Numbered from the stretch's first letter, positions 52,601 through 63,246 are shown. The stretch is 64,000 nucleotides of DNA from Pseudomonas synxantha (GCF_900105675.1 NZ_LT629786.1:930001-994000), one strand, 5' to 3'. Made by a program: numbers and translations. The notes: generated by a model not told the origin, from the letters alone.

Positions 52601-54346
52601 TCAAGCGGTCGGCTGACTGTGCGGAAACAACAAATCCACAAACTTTTCTGCGGTAGGTTGCGGTTCATGGTTGGCCAGCCCGGCCCGTTCGTTGGCTTCG
52701 ATAAACACGTACTCCGGTTGGTCGGCCGCCGGCACCATCAGGTCCAGCCCGACCATGGGAATATCCAGGGCGCGGGCAGCACGCACGGCGGCGTCCACCA
52801 GCGTTGGGTGCAGGATCGCCGTGACATCTTCCAGGCAACCCCCGGTATGCAGATTGGCGGTACGTCGCACGGCTAGTTGCACGCCCTGGGGCAGGATGCT
52901 GTCGTAGCCATAACCTGCGGCTTTGAGGGTGCGCTCGGTTTCCGCATCCAGGGGGATTTTGCTCTCGCCATCGGTGGCAGCCTGGCGACGTCGGCTCTGG
53001 GCTTCGATCAACGCGCGGATGGAATGCTGGCCGTCGCCGATTACCTCGGCCGGGCGACGAATCGCGGCGGCGACCACTTCAAAACCGATCACCAGGATGC
53101 GCAGGTCCAGGCCCTCGTGGAAGCTTTCCAGCAACACACGACTGTCGAACTGGCGCGCCGCCTCAATGGCTTGCTGCACCTCCTCAATGGTTTGCAGGTC
53201 TACCGCCACGCCCTGGCCTTGCTCGCCGTCCAGCGGCTTGACCACGATGCGCTGGTGTTCATCGAGGAACTCCAGGTTGTCGTCGGCACTGCCCGCCAAC
53301 TGCTGCGAGGGCAGTTGCAGGCCGGCGGCCTTGAGCACCTTGTGGGTCAGGCTCTTATCCTGGCACAGGGTCATGCTGATGGCGCTGGTCAGGTCGCTCA
53401 GGGATTCCCGGCAACGCACGCGGCGCCCGCCATGGCTGAGGGTGAACAGGCCCGCGTCGGCATCGTCGACCTGCACATCAATGCCGCGCCGATGGGCTTC
53501 CTCGACGATGATCCGTGCATAGGGGTTGAACTCCGCCTGCGGCCCGGGGCCGAGGAACAGCGGCTGGTTGATGCCGTTCTTGCGCTTGATCGCAAAGGTG
53601 GTCAACGCGCGGAAGCCAAGCTTGGCATACAGGCTCTTGGCCTGGCGGTTATTGTGCAGCACCGACAGGTCCAGATAGCTCAAGCCACGGCTCATGAAGT
53701 GCTCCACCAAGTGGCGCACCAGCACTTCACCCACGCCTGGGCGCGTGCATTGCGGGTCGACGGCCAGGCACCACAGGCTGCAACCGTTTTCCGGATCCTG
53801 GAAGGCTTTATGGTGATTGAGGCCCATCACGCTGCCTATCACCGCCCCAGTGTCTTCATCCTCGGCCAGCCAGTACACCGGGCCGCCTTGGTGGCGCGGG
53901 GTCAGGCGCTCGGCATCGACGGGCAACATGCCGCGGCCTTGATACAGTTGATTGACCGCCTGCCAATCGGCATCGCTTTGCACCCTGCGAATGCGAAAGC
54001 CGCGAAACACCCGGGTTGCCGGGCGATAATCGCTGAACCACAAGCGCAGGGTGTCGGACGGATCCAGGAACAACTGCTGAGGGTCTATCCCGAGGATCTG
54101 CTGGGGCGCTGCCACATAGAGCGCGATGTCGCGCTCGCCGGGCTGCTCATTGAGCAGTTCCTGGGCCAGGCTGGCCGGGTCCGGGAAGGTATGGCCGATC
54201 AGCAACCGCCCCCAGCCGCAATGCACGGCAATCGGCTCGGCGGCCAGTGGGCTGCCATCTTCGGCCAGGCGCGCCTGCAGGCGCTCGTAGGTCGGCGCCT
54301 GGCCCTTGAGTAAGCGTTGGCTATACGCCGCGGCATTCGGTTTCAT
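52601..54346 (-). CDS. ngg: N-acetylglutaminylglutamine synthetase
   Basis: A 581-residue two-domain enzyme making the osmoprotectant dipeptide NAGGN precursor. The N-terminal part contains a GNAT acetyltransferase domain (about 115-260: GSVMGLNHHKAF, QCTRPGVGEVLVRHLVEHF as the acetyl-CoA loop). The C-terminal part is an ATP-grasp ligase (about 290-575) with IVVKPLDGEQGQGVAVDL near 370 and YVFIEANERAGLANHEPQP near 555. It starts 3 bp after the asnO stop, so the two are coupled. The product accumulates under osmotic stress. Confidence 0.92.
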   Translation of the reverse strand: MKPNAAAYSQRLLKGQAPTYERLQARLAEDGSPLAAEPIAVHCGWGRLLIGHTFPDPASLAQELLNEQPGERDIALYVAAPQQILGIDPQQLFLDPSDTLRLWFSDYRPATRVFRGFRIRRVQSDADWQAVNQLYQGRGMLPVDAERLTPRHQGGPVYWLAEDEDTGAVIGSVMGLNHHKAFQDPENGCSLWCLAVDPQCTRPGVGEVLVRHLVEHFMSRGLSYLDLSVLHNNRQAKSLYAKLGFRALTTFAIKRKNGINQPLFLGPGPQAEFNPYARIIVEEAHRRGIDVQVDDADAGLFTLSHGGRRVRCRESLSDLTSAISMTLCQDKSLTHKVLKAAGLQLPSQQLAGSADDNLEFLDEHQRIVVKPLDGEQGQGVAVDLQTIEEVQQAIEAARQFDSRVLLESFHEGLDLRILVIGFEVVAAAIRRPAEVIGDGQHSIRALIEAQSRRRQAATDGESKIPLDAETERTLKAAGYGYDSILPQGVQLAVRRTANLHTGGCLEDVTAILHPTLVDAAVRAARALDIPMVGLDLMVPAADQPEYVFIEANERAGLANHEPQPTAEKFVDLLFPHSQPTA

Positions 54347-54349
54347 CGA

Positions 54350-56122
54350 TCAGATTCCTTGTTCGCTGAGCCACAGGTTCAGCGCCGCCAACTGCCATAG
54401 CTTGGAGCCGCGCAGCGGGGTCAGTTGACCCTGGGGGTCGGTGAGCAAGCGGTCGAGCATGGCCGGGTTGAACAGGCCACGGTCCTGGCTCGGGTCCAGC
54501 AGCAGCTCACGCACCCAGTTCAAGGTGTCGCCTTGCAAGTGCTTGAGGCCGGGCACCGGGAAATAGCCTTTCTTGCGGTCGATGACTTCGCTGGGGATAA
54601 CCCGGCGTGCCGCTTCCTTGAGTACCTGTTTGCCGCCGTCGGGCAACTTGAACTTGCCCGGCACGCGGGCCGACAGCTCCACCAGGCGGTAGTCGAGAAA
54701 TGGCGTACGCGCTTCCAGGCCCCAGGCCATGGTCATGTTATCCACGCGCTTGACCGGGTCATCCACCAGCATCACCGTGCTGTCCAGGCGCAGGGCCTTG
54801 TCCACGGCGGCATCCGCTCCTGGCATGGCAAAATGTTCGCGCACAAAGTCACCGGCGGCGTCGTTGGCGGTCAGCCATTTCGGCGCGACAGTGGCCGCGT
54901 AGTCGTCGTAACTGCGATCGAAGAAGGCATCGCGGTAAGCGGCGTAGGGATCGCTCGCGCCATCCACCTGCGGGTACCAGTGGTAACCGGCAAACAGTTC
55001 GTCGGCGCCCTGGCCGCTCTGCACTACCTTGCAATGCTTGGCCACTTCCCGCGACAGCAGGTAGAAGGCGATGCAGTCATGGCTGACCATCGGCTCGCTC
55101 ATGGCGCGGAACGCCGCCGGCAATTGCTCGATGATTTCGCTCTCGGCGATGCGCAGTTGGTGATGACGGGTGCCATAGTGCTTGGCGATCAGGTCCGAGT
55201 ACTGGAATTCGTCGCCGCGTTCGCCACCAGCATCTTCAAAGCCGATGGAAAAGGTCGACAGGTCCTGCACGCCGACTTCACGCAGCAGGCCGACGAGCAT
55301 GCTCGAATCGACGCCGCCGGAGAGCAGCACGCCCACATCCACAGCGGCGCGTTGACGGATGGCCACGGCTTCGCGGGTGCTGTCGAGGACGCGGTCGGTC
55401 CAGTCTTCAAGGCTGAGGTTCTGCTCATCCTCATGGGGGCCGTAGGGCAGGGTCCACCAGGTTTTCTGCTCGGTCTTGCCGCTGGCATCGATGCGCATCC
55501 AGGTGGCGGGCGGCAGCTTTTCGATACCCGCCAGCAAGGTGCGCGGTGCGGGCACAACGGCGTGGAAATTCAAATAATGATTAAGGGCCACTGGGTCCAG
55601 GATCGGGTTGATATCGCCGCCCTTGAGCAGCGCCGGCAAGGCCGAGGCAAAGCGCAGGCGCTGGCCGGTGCGCGACAGGTACAAAGGTTTTACGCCCAAG
55701 CGGTCACGGGCGATGAACAGGCGCTGGGCGTCACGTTCCCAGATGGCGAACGCGAACATGCCATTGAGCTTGGGCAGCAGTGCCTCACCCCAGGCGTGAT
55801 AACCCTTGAGCAGCACTTCGGTGTCGCCGCCCGAATAGAAGGCGTAACCCAGGGCTTCCAGCTCTTGACGCAGTTCCGGGAAGTTATAGATCGCGCCGTT
55901 GAAGGCCAGGGACAGCCCTAGTTGGGCGTCGACCATCGGTTGGGCGGAGCCATCCGACAGGTCCATGATTTTCAGGCGACGGTGGCCCAGGGCAATCGGC
56001 CCTTGGGCATGGAAGCCCCATGCGTCGGGGCCTCGGGGGGCGAGGTGATGAGTGATGCGTTCTACCGCTGCCAGGTCGGCAGGTTGATGATCAAAGCGTA
56101 ACTCGCCAGCTAATCCACACAT
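54350..56122 (-). CDS. asnO: N-acetylglutaminylglutamine amidotransferase (AsnB-like)
   Basis: A 590-residue class II glutamine amidotransferase. The nucleophile Cys2 follows the initiator Met (MCGLAGELRF). The N-terminal domain includes HRRLKIMDLSDGSAQPM near residue 48 and FNGAIYNF near 75. The C-terminal synthetase domain has the PP-loop LLSGGVDSSMLVGLL near residue 270. It amidates the dipeptide in NAGGN synthesis. First gene of the asnO-ngg-peptidase operon, transcribed away from the NEL toxin gene. Confidence 0.94.
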   Translation of the reverse strand: MCGLAGELRFDHQPADLAAVERITHHLAPRGPDAWGFHAQGPIALGHRRLKIMDLSDGSAQPMVDAQLGLSLAFNGAIYNFPELRQELEALGYAFYSGGDTEVLLKGYHAWGEALLPKLNGMFAFAIWERDAQRLFIARDRLGVKPLYLSRTGQRLRFASALPALLKGGDINPILDPVALNHYLNFHAVVPAPRTLLAGIEKLPPATWMRIDASGKTEQKTWWTLPYGPHEDEQNLSLEDWTDRVLDSTREAVAIRQRAAVDVGVLLSGGVDSSMLVGLLREVGVQDLSTFSIGFEDAGGERGDEFQYSDLIAKHYGTRHHQLRIAESEIIEQLPAAFRAMSEPMVSHDCIAFYLLSREVAKHCKVVQSGQGADELFAGYHWYPQVDGASDPYAAYRDAFFDRSYDDYAATVAPKWLTANDAAGDFVREHFAMPGADAAVDKALRLDSTVMLVDDPVKRVDNMTMAWGLEARTPFLDYRLVELSARVPGKFKLPDGGKQVLKEAARRVIPSEVIDRKKGYFPVPGLKHLQGDTLNWVRELLLDPSQDRGLFNPAMLDRLLTDPQGQLTPLRGSKLWQLAALNLWLSEQGI

Positions 56123-56432
56123 AAAGTCCTTACCGGTTTTTCCGTTGGGGAGAGGTCAACACATCGCGCGCTGAACGCGCAGGTACTCTGAAACTGACCC
56201 AGGCATACCCGTGGAGTTTTAGAACGATAAGTTATAAGCGATCAGGGCATGAGGCGCTGATCAGTGTTCGCGGCTTGGCGCAGGCTCTGGGGCCAGTGCG
56301 TTAGATAGGTCAAGGATGCACGCAAATTGTGGGCTGATGGACCGCGCAAACCAGCAGGTATTCAAACCCATTCCCGGAGGCGGCGGGCATATGGTGGAGC
56401 GTCATTATTCAAGGTTGTCATGGAGGTCATGG

Positions 56433-59400
56433 ATGTCACAGGTAAGTGAGGTGGTTACGCCAACGGTGTGGGCACAGTTGCCCGGCAAGCTGCTGGAGGC
56501 CACCCAGGATCTGGATATAACCCAAGTGCTGCTCGACCGGTTGCCCGGCTGGATGGTTCGTGCTGACGCTCGCAGCCTGGCGCATATCAAGCGCGAGCAC
56601 GTGGACAGTGAAGTACTGCGCGAGGCGCTCAATACGCTACTGAAGAACCTGGAACCGCTCGATGAGTTCTGCAGCGAGCGACTTGAAGCGTTGCTGGTTT
56701 CCAAGGGGCAGCATCTGGATGTGAAACACGATGTGCTGGAGTTGCCCCACCGCTCAATGACCAACGCCAACCCGGACCTGCTGGGCCCGCTGTTGATGAC
56801 GGTGACGGTCGAGAAGCGCACGCTGCTGCAGGCCGCCATGCAGAATTTCAGCGCTTCCCAGGCTGAGGACGGTGGCCTGGGGATCGGCGCACTGGTGCGT
56901 AACGTCGGCACGGGGCTTGAGGTCGAGTCAATGAGCGCTGTCGAGTTTGCCGGTTACTGTCGCGAGCTGGATCTGGGCGCGGCCTATCAGGAACATCTAC
57001 GGGAGGTCTTCGATTTGCCCGCCCCCGGTGAAGTGATGGCGGCGGATGCCTTTAACCCGGCGGCCAGGGACATTGGCCGGCTCAAGTTGAGCGACATGCG
57101 CCTGGACCTGCATATCGCCCTGGGCAAGGGGCACGTGCGCCAGGAGACCGGCACGCTGCTGTTCAAGGTGCTTTGGTCAGGCAGGGACACTTATCCAACC
57201 CGCGACCTGTTGCTGGAGGGCCGCGCGCTGGTCTGGCATGGGTTGAACATCGACCAGGCCTGCGCGTGGAGTGTGCTGGTGTTTTCCGGCAGTGCCGAGC
57301 AAGACCTGTCCTCGGGTCGCTGCGTGGTGTACATGCCCAACGATCCAGCCCGCCCATGGTTCGAGTACGACACCCTGGCGGCGTTCAAGGGCTATCTATC
57401 GTCCAAGCTGCAGGAGCCTGCCTATCGCGAGTTCTTCAAAGGCTATCTGGATGAATCCGAACGCGTGGACTTTTTCCAGCGCTTTGATACCCGCAAGGCC
57501 GTGGAAAGCCTGGAGGCGGTATCGGCCCCGGTCAGCGTGTCGCGGTTTTTTTTCGATGCCTACGTGGGCAAGGCGCAATTGGATGCCAGGGTGTTGGCGG
57601 TGCCGGTGGCAGAGGTCGACGAGGAGGCCCGCCGATCACTGATCGAGCGGTATGTGGAGCTGGGGCTGACATTGGCCAATATCGCCGGTTTTTTCGTGCC
57701 GGGCCTGGGCCAGTTGATGCTCGGGGTGGGTGTCGGCCAGCTGTTGGGCGAGGTCTATGAGGGCGTACAGGACTGGCAGCACGGGCACAAGACCGATGCG
57801 CTGGAGCACATGACCAATGTGGCTGAAGGCATTGCGTCAATGGCGCTGATGGCCGTCGGGGGCAAAGCCGTGGGGGCTCTGTTCAAGGACGCTTCGCGTA
57901 TGCCGGCGAGTTATTTCGAGCAGTTCGAGGCGGTCAAAGCCGCGCAGGGCGAGTCACGGTTATGGCGACGCGACCTGCGCCCTTACCAGCAGTCGGTGGC
58001 TGCCGAGGTGCTCGCCACGCCCAGTTACAAAGGCATCTACCAATATCAAGGGCGCTCTTATATCGCGATTGACGGCGCGATCTACCGGGTGTCTTTCGAT
58101 GCTGGCGTCGGTCGCTGGCGGGTACTGCATCCGGTGCGTCAAACGGCTTATCGCCCGCTCTTGGAACACAATGGTTTCGGCGGCTGGCGCCATCAGGCCG
58201 AGCAGGTCGAGCAGTGGAACAGCCCGGCTTATGTACTCGAACGCCTGTCTCCCGGACTCAGATCACTGCCCGACGGCCGCCTGGATGAAATCATCAGCAC
58301 CACCAACAGCCGGTTGCCCTGGTTACGCCAACTGGCCCAGTACAACCAGCCCTTGCCGCAGCGGCTGCGCGACTGTGTGATGCGTTGGCGCCAGGAGCAA
58401 TTGATTCGCGACCTGGCCTGGCAACTGGAATTCCAGAACCAGCCCGATGCCGGTACGGGGGTCGTGCAAATGCTGGCTTTGCCGATGCTGGAAGGGTGGC
58501 CCAAGGGGCGTTTTTTCGAGCTGCTGGACGCCGAGGGAAACTTGCTCAAGCGCTATCCCGATACCGCTCCATTCGATTACGAAGACATGAGCATCCACGT
58601 CAGTGAGCAGCAACTCAAGGACGGCCAGGTGATGCACACGCTGCTCGAGACCTTCAGCGCCAAGGAGCGCGACGTGCTGCTGGGTGAAAAAGCCGACATC
58701 CAGCAGGCCCATAAGCTACTGCGTGCGCGTTTGCTGGCGGGGGTAAAACGGCATTACCGCACGCTGTTCGACCAGCTCTGCGAACATGCTGATCCGCCCG
58801 CTTCGGGCATTGCCGACGTGCTCAAACACCGCTTCCCAGAATTGCCCACCGGGATGATCGAGGAGCTATTGTCCCAGGCGTCATCGCTTGAGCGTCTGTA
58901 TCTGCGTGAGACTGGCAGCGTGCCCTTGCGCCTTTTTCAGCGTGCCGGGCAGGCGTTGCGCGAACTGCAGGAAGACCGTGCGGTGGCCGGTTTCTACCTG
59001 CCACCGTTGGCCACCGAATCAACTGAGCGCCTCGCGGTCAGCCTACTGGGGCGGTTACCGGGATGGCCGGCGCAACTGCGCTTGCAAGTGTATGAACAGG
59101 CGCTGGACGGCGCCTTGCTCGGCAAGCTGGAAACTCCCACCGCGACGCGTTTGCGCAAGCTGGTCAAGTCCGCCCGGGGCTACCAGGCCTTCGACGAGCA
59201 GGGCCAGGCCCTGCATGAGCCGCTGCCGGGGCCGTTGGGCTTTTACCAGGCGCTGCTGAGCACGCTTTCGGCCACAGAACGCACCGGCCTGGGGATTTAC
59301 TCCACCGGCGAGCGGGGGGCCAGACAGCTGCAGTTGAAACTGCGCTGGCGGGTCGGGGATGAACGTGACCTGGTAGCCGGGCATCTGCGCCGCGCCTCTG

Positions 59401-61247
59401 CCGAACCCCTGCCGTTGTGGCGCGAGGGTTGCGTGCAGGCTTCACCGCCTGAGGTCACGCCACAGCCGGCGGCACTGATACGCAAGGTGAAAAAACTCTA
59501 TCCCTTGCTGAACGACGCCCAGGCCTCAAGCCTGATCGAAGAGCTGGGGGCTGACCACATGGCCCGTGCCCGCGCGGTCAAGGGCCTGCAGAACGACTAT
59601 GAAACCCTGCGCTCAGTGCTCAATACCTGGCGCCATGACCGGGCCGCGCTGGCGAAAATCCCCGGTACGCCTGCGGACGCCCGGTTTGGTCGCAAAATCA
59701 TCGCACGGCGGCTGAAAGCCTGCTGGCGGCGGATGACCACCTTGAATAAAGAGGCCGGCGTGTCCCTCGACGGGATGCTCGGCGGGCCGCTGCCGATATT
59801 GCCACCCGAGATCAAATTCACGCATGTACGCCAACTGTCGATGAAGAACATGGGCGTCGGCGATGAAGTGGCGTATTTCCTCAAACACTTCCCCGGGCTC
59901 AAGTCCCTGGAGCTGTCGGGCAACCGCTTGACCCGTCTGCCGGAGGTACTGTCGCACATGCCGCAGTTGCAAGCCTTGTACCTGGATGACAATCAACTGG
60001 TGCTGACCAACTACATGCGCACCAAGCTGGCAGACCTGCGCACCCTCAGGATCATGAACCTGGCGGGCAACCCGCTGGTTGATCCGCCTAAGGTCGATCA
60101 CCTGTTCGACTTGCACCAATTGATCCTGCATGACTGCCGGCTCAAGACCTTTCCCGAACACTTGTGGCGTTTGCCCTACCTGACCAGTGTGGACCTGCGC
60201 GAGAACGACATTACCGAGCTGCCGGCGTGGTTGTTCACGGCGCATCGGGATCGCACCCGGGGTATCAACTTGCGCCACAATCCATTGTCGGCATCCACAA
60301 GCCGGCAAGTGCTCGATTATCGTCGCCAGCGCGGCGTGGGCATGGGCTTTTACGAAGACGATGACGCACGCTTGAACGAGCAGGCCGCTCGCGAGTTGTG
60401 GATGCCCGATTCGCGGCAGACGGACTACGCGCAGAAAGACCTGATGTGGCAAATGTTGAAGGATGACAGGCACAGTGACGGCTTGTTCAAGTTGCTGGCC
60501 GAGCTGGGCGGAGCGGCCGACAGCGAGCATGTGCGTGAAGACATGACCCGGCGCGTGTGGCGGGTACTCGAGGCGAGCAGCCAGCGCGCCGACCTGGCCA
60601 CCGAAGTATTTGAACGTGCATTCACCCCGTATAACTGTGATGACGGCGCGGCGGTGAGCTTCAGCGCCCTGGAAATCCTGGTTGAAATCAGCGATGCGCG
60701 CATGCAGGTCGAGGGCGGCCAGCTGTCCGCCAAGCCCTTGTTGGCGCTGGGGCGCGGCCTGTATCGGCTCGATCGCCTGGAAAGCATTGCGCGCAACCAC
60801 AGCATCGCCAACCCCGGCGGCGATGCCTTGGAGGTCAGCCTGGCCTACCGTACCGGCCTGGCCAGCCGTTTCTATCTGCCAGGGCAGCCTAAGCACATGC
60901 GTTATGCCAGTTTGGGCGGTGTCACCCCGGCGGCGCTGAGTGATGCGGAACTGAAGATCAAGGCCGCGGAAATATCGCCTCTACTGTTGCGTTTCCTCAT
61001 TAATCTGCCGTTCTGGACGGACTACCTCAAGCGCGCCTATGCCGCCAGTTTCAGCACCCTTAACGAGCCGTTCGAGACGCGTATGCAGGCAGTGTTCGAA
61101 CAAGGCGCGGATCTTGATGACGAAACCTACCGATCACGCATGGATGGCATTCTGCGGGAGCAGGTCACCGCCGAAGAGGTCGCCTTCGAGCGCCTGACCC
61201 TGGCGGCCATGCGCGCTGATGAACTGGGGGTGTGCGAAATTCGCTAG
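56433..61247 (+). CDS. DUF6543 toxin with leucine-rich repeats and NEL-type E3 ligase-like domain
   Basis: A 1604-residue protein of the same large family as the one at 11032. The N-terminal DUF6543-type region is followed by a hydrophobic helical segment (about 406-450, LTLANIAGFFVPGLGQLMLGVG) and a second at about 460-480. Leucine-rich repeats span about 1130-1270 (LKSLELSGNRLTRLPEVL, LQALYLDDNQL, LRIMNLAGNPL, VDLRENDITELPAWL). The last 280 residues resemble the NEL E3 ubiquitin-ligase domain of Shigella IpaH and Salmonella SspH: the expected Cys-x-Asp motif is Cys1402-Asp-Asp. The start at 56433 has GGAGG 6 bp upstream; the frame is open from 56316, and an ATG at 56391 is also possible. 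No secretion signal seen. Confidence 0.8.
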   Translation: MSQVSEVVTPTVWAQLPGKLLEATQDLDITQVLLDRLPGWMVRADARSLAHIKREHVDSEVLREALNTLLKNLEPLDEFCSERLEALLVSKGQHLDVKHDVLELPHRSMTNANPDLLGPLLMTVTVEKRTLLQAAMQNFSASQAEDGGLGIGALVRNVGTGLEVESMSAVEFAGYCRELDLGAAYQEHLREVFDLPAPGEVMAADAFNPAARDIGRLKLSDMRLDLHIALGKGHVRQETGTLLFKVLWSGRDTYPTRDLLLEGRALVWHGLNIDQACAWSVLVFSGSAEQDLSSGRCVVYMPNDPARPWFEYDTLAAFKGYLSSKLQEPAYREFFKGYLDESERVDFFQRFDTRKAVESLEAVSAPVSVSRFFFDAYVGKAQLDARVLAVPVAEVDEEARRSLIERYVELGLTLANIAGFFVPGLGQLMLGVGVGQLLGEVYEGVQDWQHGHKTDALEHMTNVAEGIASMALMAVGGKAVGALFKDASRMPASYFEQFEAVKAAQGESRLWRRDLRPYQQSVAAEVLATPSYKGIYQYQGRSYIAIDGAIYRVSFDAGVGRWRVLHPVRQTAYRPLLEHNGFGGWRHQAEQVEQWNSPAYVLERLSPGLRSLPDGRLDEIISTTNSRLPWLRQLAQYNQPLPQRLRDCVMRWRQEQLIRDLAWQLEFQNQPDAGTGVVQMLALPMLEGWPKGRFFELLDAEGNLLKRYPDTAPFDYEDMSIHVSEQQLKDGQVMHTLLETFSAKERDVLLGEKADIQQAHKLLRARLLAGVKRHYRTLFDQLCEHADPPASGIADVLKHRFPELPTGMIEELLSQASSLERLYLRETGSVPLRLFQRAGQALRELQEDRAVAGFYLPPLATESTERLAVSLLGRLPGWPAQLRLQVYEQALDGALLGKLETPTATRLRKLVKSARGYQAFDEQGQALHEPLPGPLGFYQALLSTLSATERTGLGIYSTGERGARQLQLKLRWRVGDERDLVAGHLRRASAEPLPLWREGCVQASPPEVTPQPAALIRKVKKLYPLLNDAQASSLIEELGADHMARARAVKGLQNDYETLRSVLNTWRHDRAALAKIPGTPADARFGRKIIARRLKACWRRMTTLNKEAGVSLDGMLGGPLPILPPEIKFTHVRQLSMKNMGVGDEVAYFLKHFPGLKSLELSGNRLTRLPEVLSHMPQLQALYLDDNQLVLTNYMRTKLADLRTLRIMNLAGNPLVDPPKVDHLFDLHQLILHDCRLKTFPEHLWRLPYLTSVDLRENDITELPAWLFTAHRDRTRGINLRHNPLSASTSRQVLDYRRQRGVGMGFYEDDDARLNEQAARELWMPDSRQTDYAQKDLMWQMLKDDRHSDGLFKLLAELGGAADSEHVREDMTRRVWRVLEASSQRADLATEVFERAFTPYNCDDGAAVSFSALEILVEISDARMQVEGGQLSAKPLLALGRGLYRLDRLESIARNHSIANPGGDALEVSLAYRTGLASRFYLPGQPKHMRYASLGGVTPAALSDAELKIKAAEISPLLLRFLINLPFWTDYLKRAYAASFSTLNEPFETRMQAVFEQGADLDDETYRSRMDGILREQVTAEEVAFERLTLAAMRADELGVCEIR

Positions 61248-61254
61248 GCAGGGT

Positions 61255-63246
61255 TCATGGGGTCTGCCCAGGCTTGCCGCGAATCAGCTCGCGCAAGACA
61301 AAGCGGTTGGGATGGCACGCCTGGGCGACAGGAGCGGGCAATGGCAGCGGTTCGTTATCCAGCCAGGCGGCCAACAGTTCTGCCGACAAGGGCGCGGTGA
61401 TCAAACCGCGTGAGCCATGGCCGCTGTTGATGTACATGCCGTCCAGCCAGGGGCAGGGCATATCGGGCACTTGCCGGGCATCCCGGGCGAGTACGCCGTA
61501 GGCTTGGGCGAAGGCCGCTGCATCGGCCAGCGGGCCTACGATGGGCAGGTAGTCGGGGCTGGTGCAGCGAAATGCCGCACGGCCTTTCAAGGTTTCCAGC
61601 GGCAAGGCATCGGCTTGCAGGGCATGCAGCAGCGGTGGGGAGATTTCCCTCAGCAGGGCCAGGTTATCGGCATGTTCGGCCAGGGTGGGGGTCAAGTCGT
61701 CGCTGTTGAAAGCAAAACTGGCGCCCAGGGTATGTTCGCCCAGGCGTGCGGGGGCGACGTAGCCTTGGGCACAGACCACCGTGCTCAAGTGTTGGCTTTC
61801 AGTGGTTTGCGCCAAGCGGGTGATTTGCCCACGAATCCGCTTGAGGGGCAGGGCGGCACTGAAGGGGAAGCGTTTGACCTCGGCGGCCCCGGCGAGGACC
61901 ACCACCGGTGCACTGGCGATCAGCGCCTCGGCGTCACGGGCCTGCCATTGGCCGTCGACCTGCTGCAAGGTCAGCGCTTCCTGATGAAGGCGCACCTCAA
62001 TACCTGGATGGCGGGCCTGCCACTCGCACAACGCTGGCGGATGGACCCAGCCGCCCTCGGGGAAAAACAACCCGCCCTGGTCCAGCGCCACGCCAGCGAG
62101 GGCTTGGGCCTGGGCTGCATCCACCGGGTGCAGCAGGTCCGGGGCAAACGCCTGCGCCAGTTGTGCCTGGCGCTCGGCTTCCTTGGGGTTGAACGCCAGT
62201 TGCAGCACGCCGCAAGCGTCCCAATCCACACCGCGCTGCAACTGCTCGAGCAGCCTGCGGGTGTAGCCGAAGCCGCTCACAATCAACTGCGACAGTGTGG
62301 TGCCATGGGCCGACAGCTTGAGGTACAGCACCCCTTGCGGGTTGCCGGACGCCTCCTGGGCCAGCGCCGCATGCCGCTCCAGCAGGCACACCTGCCAGCC
62401 GCGTGCCGCCAGGCTGGCCGCGGTGGCACAACCGGCCAGCCCCGCGCCGATCACCAGGGCGCGGCGTTCTGCATAGTGGGTGGTTGGGCGGGCGAACCAC
62501 GGTGGTGTAGCCGTGGGCCTGGGAATATCGGCTGGCCAGCCGACGAACTCACCGCGCAGGATTTCCCACTTGTGGCCGATGCCCGGCGTGCGCTTCATCT
62601 TGAAGCCCGCCGCGTTGATCAGGCGCCGCACCCAGCCAGTGCTGGTGAAAGTGCTGATGGTCGAGCCCGGCGCCGCCAGGCGCGCCAGTTCGGCAAACAG
62701 CTCGGCGGTCCACATATCGGGGTTTTTCGCCGGGGCAAAGCCGTCGAGGAACCATGCATCAATCTGTGCATCCAGTTGCGGCAGTTGTTCCAGGGCATCG
62801 CCGATCAACAGGGTCAGGGTCACGCGGCCTTGGCCCAGCACCAGGCGCTGGAAACCCTGGTGGATGGCGATGTATTGCGCCAAGAGTTGTTCGGCCAAGG
62901 GTTGCAGTTCAGGCCAGAGGGCCAGGGCACGTTGCAGGTCAGTGTGGCTGAGCGGGTATTTTTCCACGCTGACAAAGTGCAGCCGTGCGCCGGCCACCGC
63001 ATGCTGCTCGAACAGTTGCCAGGCGCAGAGGAAATTCAAGCCGGTGCCGAAGCCTGTCTCGCCGATTACCAGTCGCCCGCCGGCAGGCAAGGCGGCGAAG
63101 CGCTCCTGCAGGCGGTTTTGCTCAAGGAACACATAACGGGTTTCTTCAAGGCCCGACTGGTCGGAGAAGTACACATCGTCGAACACCCGCGAGTGCGGGC
63201 GGCCTTGGTCATCCCAGTCGAGCTGGGCGTGGGTGATGGGGTTCAT
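61255..63246 (-). CDS. mnmC: Bifunctional tRNA 5-methylaminomethyl-2-thiouridine enzyme MnmC
   Basis: A 663-residue two-domain enzyme that finishes mnm5s2U at the wobble position of tRNAs. N-terminal methyltransferase (about 1-235): VIGETGFGTGLNFL near residue 60 and DAWFLDGFAPAKNPDMW near 170. C-terminal FAD oxidoreductase (about 255-663): VIGAGLAGCATAASLAARGW near 265, and the end block WLDGMYINSGHGSRGLITAPLSAELLAAWL near 610. Both domains appear intact. Convergent with the NEL toxin gene, 7 bp between their stops. Confidence 0.95.
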   Translation of the reverse strand: MNPITHAQLDWDDQGRPHSRVFDDVYFSDQSGLEETRYVFLEQNRLQERFAALPAGGRLVIGETGFGTGLNFLCAWQLFEQHAVAGARLHFVSVEKYPLSHTDLQRALALWPELQPLAEQLLAQYIAIHQGFQRLVLGQGRVTLTLLIGDALEQLPQLDAQIDAWFLDGFAPAKNPDMWTAELFAELARLAAPGSTISTFTSTGWVRRLINAAGFKMKRTPGIGHKWEILRGEFVGWPADIPRPTATPPWFARPTTHYAERRALVIGAGLAGCATAASLAARGWQVCLLERHAALAQEASGNPQGVLYLKLSAHGTTLSQLIVSGFGYTRRLLEQLQRGVDWDACGVLQLAFNPKEAERQAQLAQAFAPDLLHPVDAAQAQALAGVALDQGGLFFPEGGWVHPPALCEWQARHPGIEVRLHQEALTLQQVDGQWQARDAEALIASAPVVVLAGAAEVKRFPFSAALPLKRIRGQITRLAQTTESQHLSTVVCAQGYVAPARLGEHTLGASFAFNSDDLTPTLAEHADNLALLREISPPLLHALQADALPLETLKGRAAFRCTSPDYLPIVGPLADAAAFAQAYGVLARDARQVPDMPCPWLDGMYINSGHGSRGLITAPLSAELLAAWLDNEPLPLPAPVAQACHPNRFVLRELIRGKPGQTP

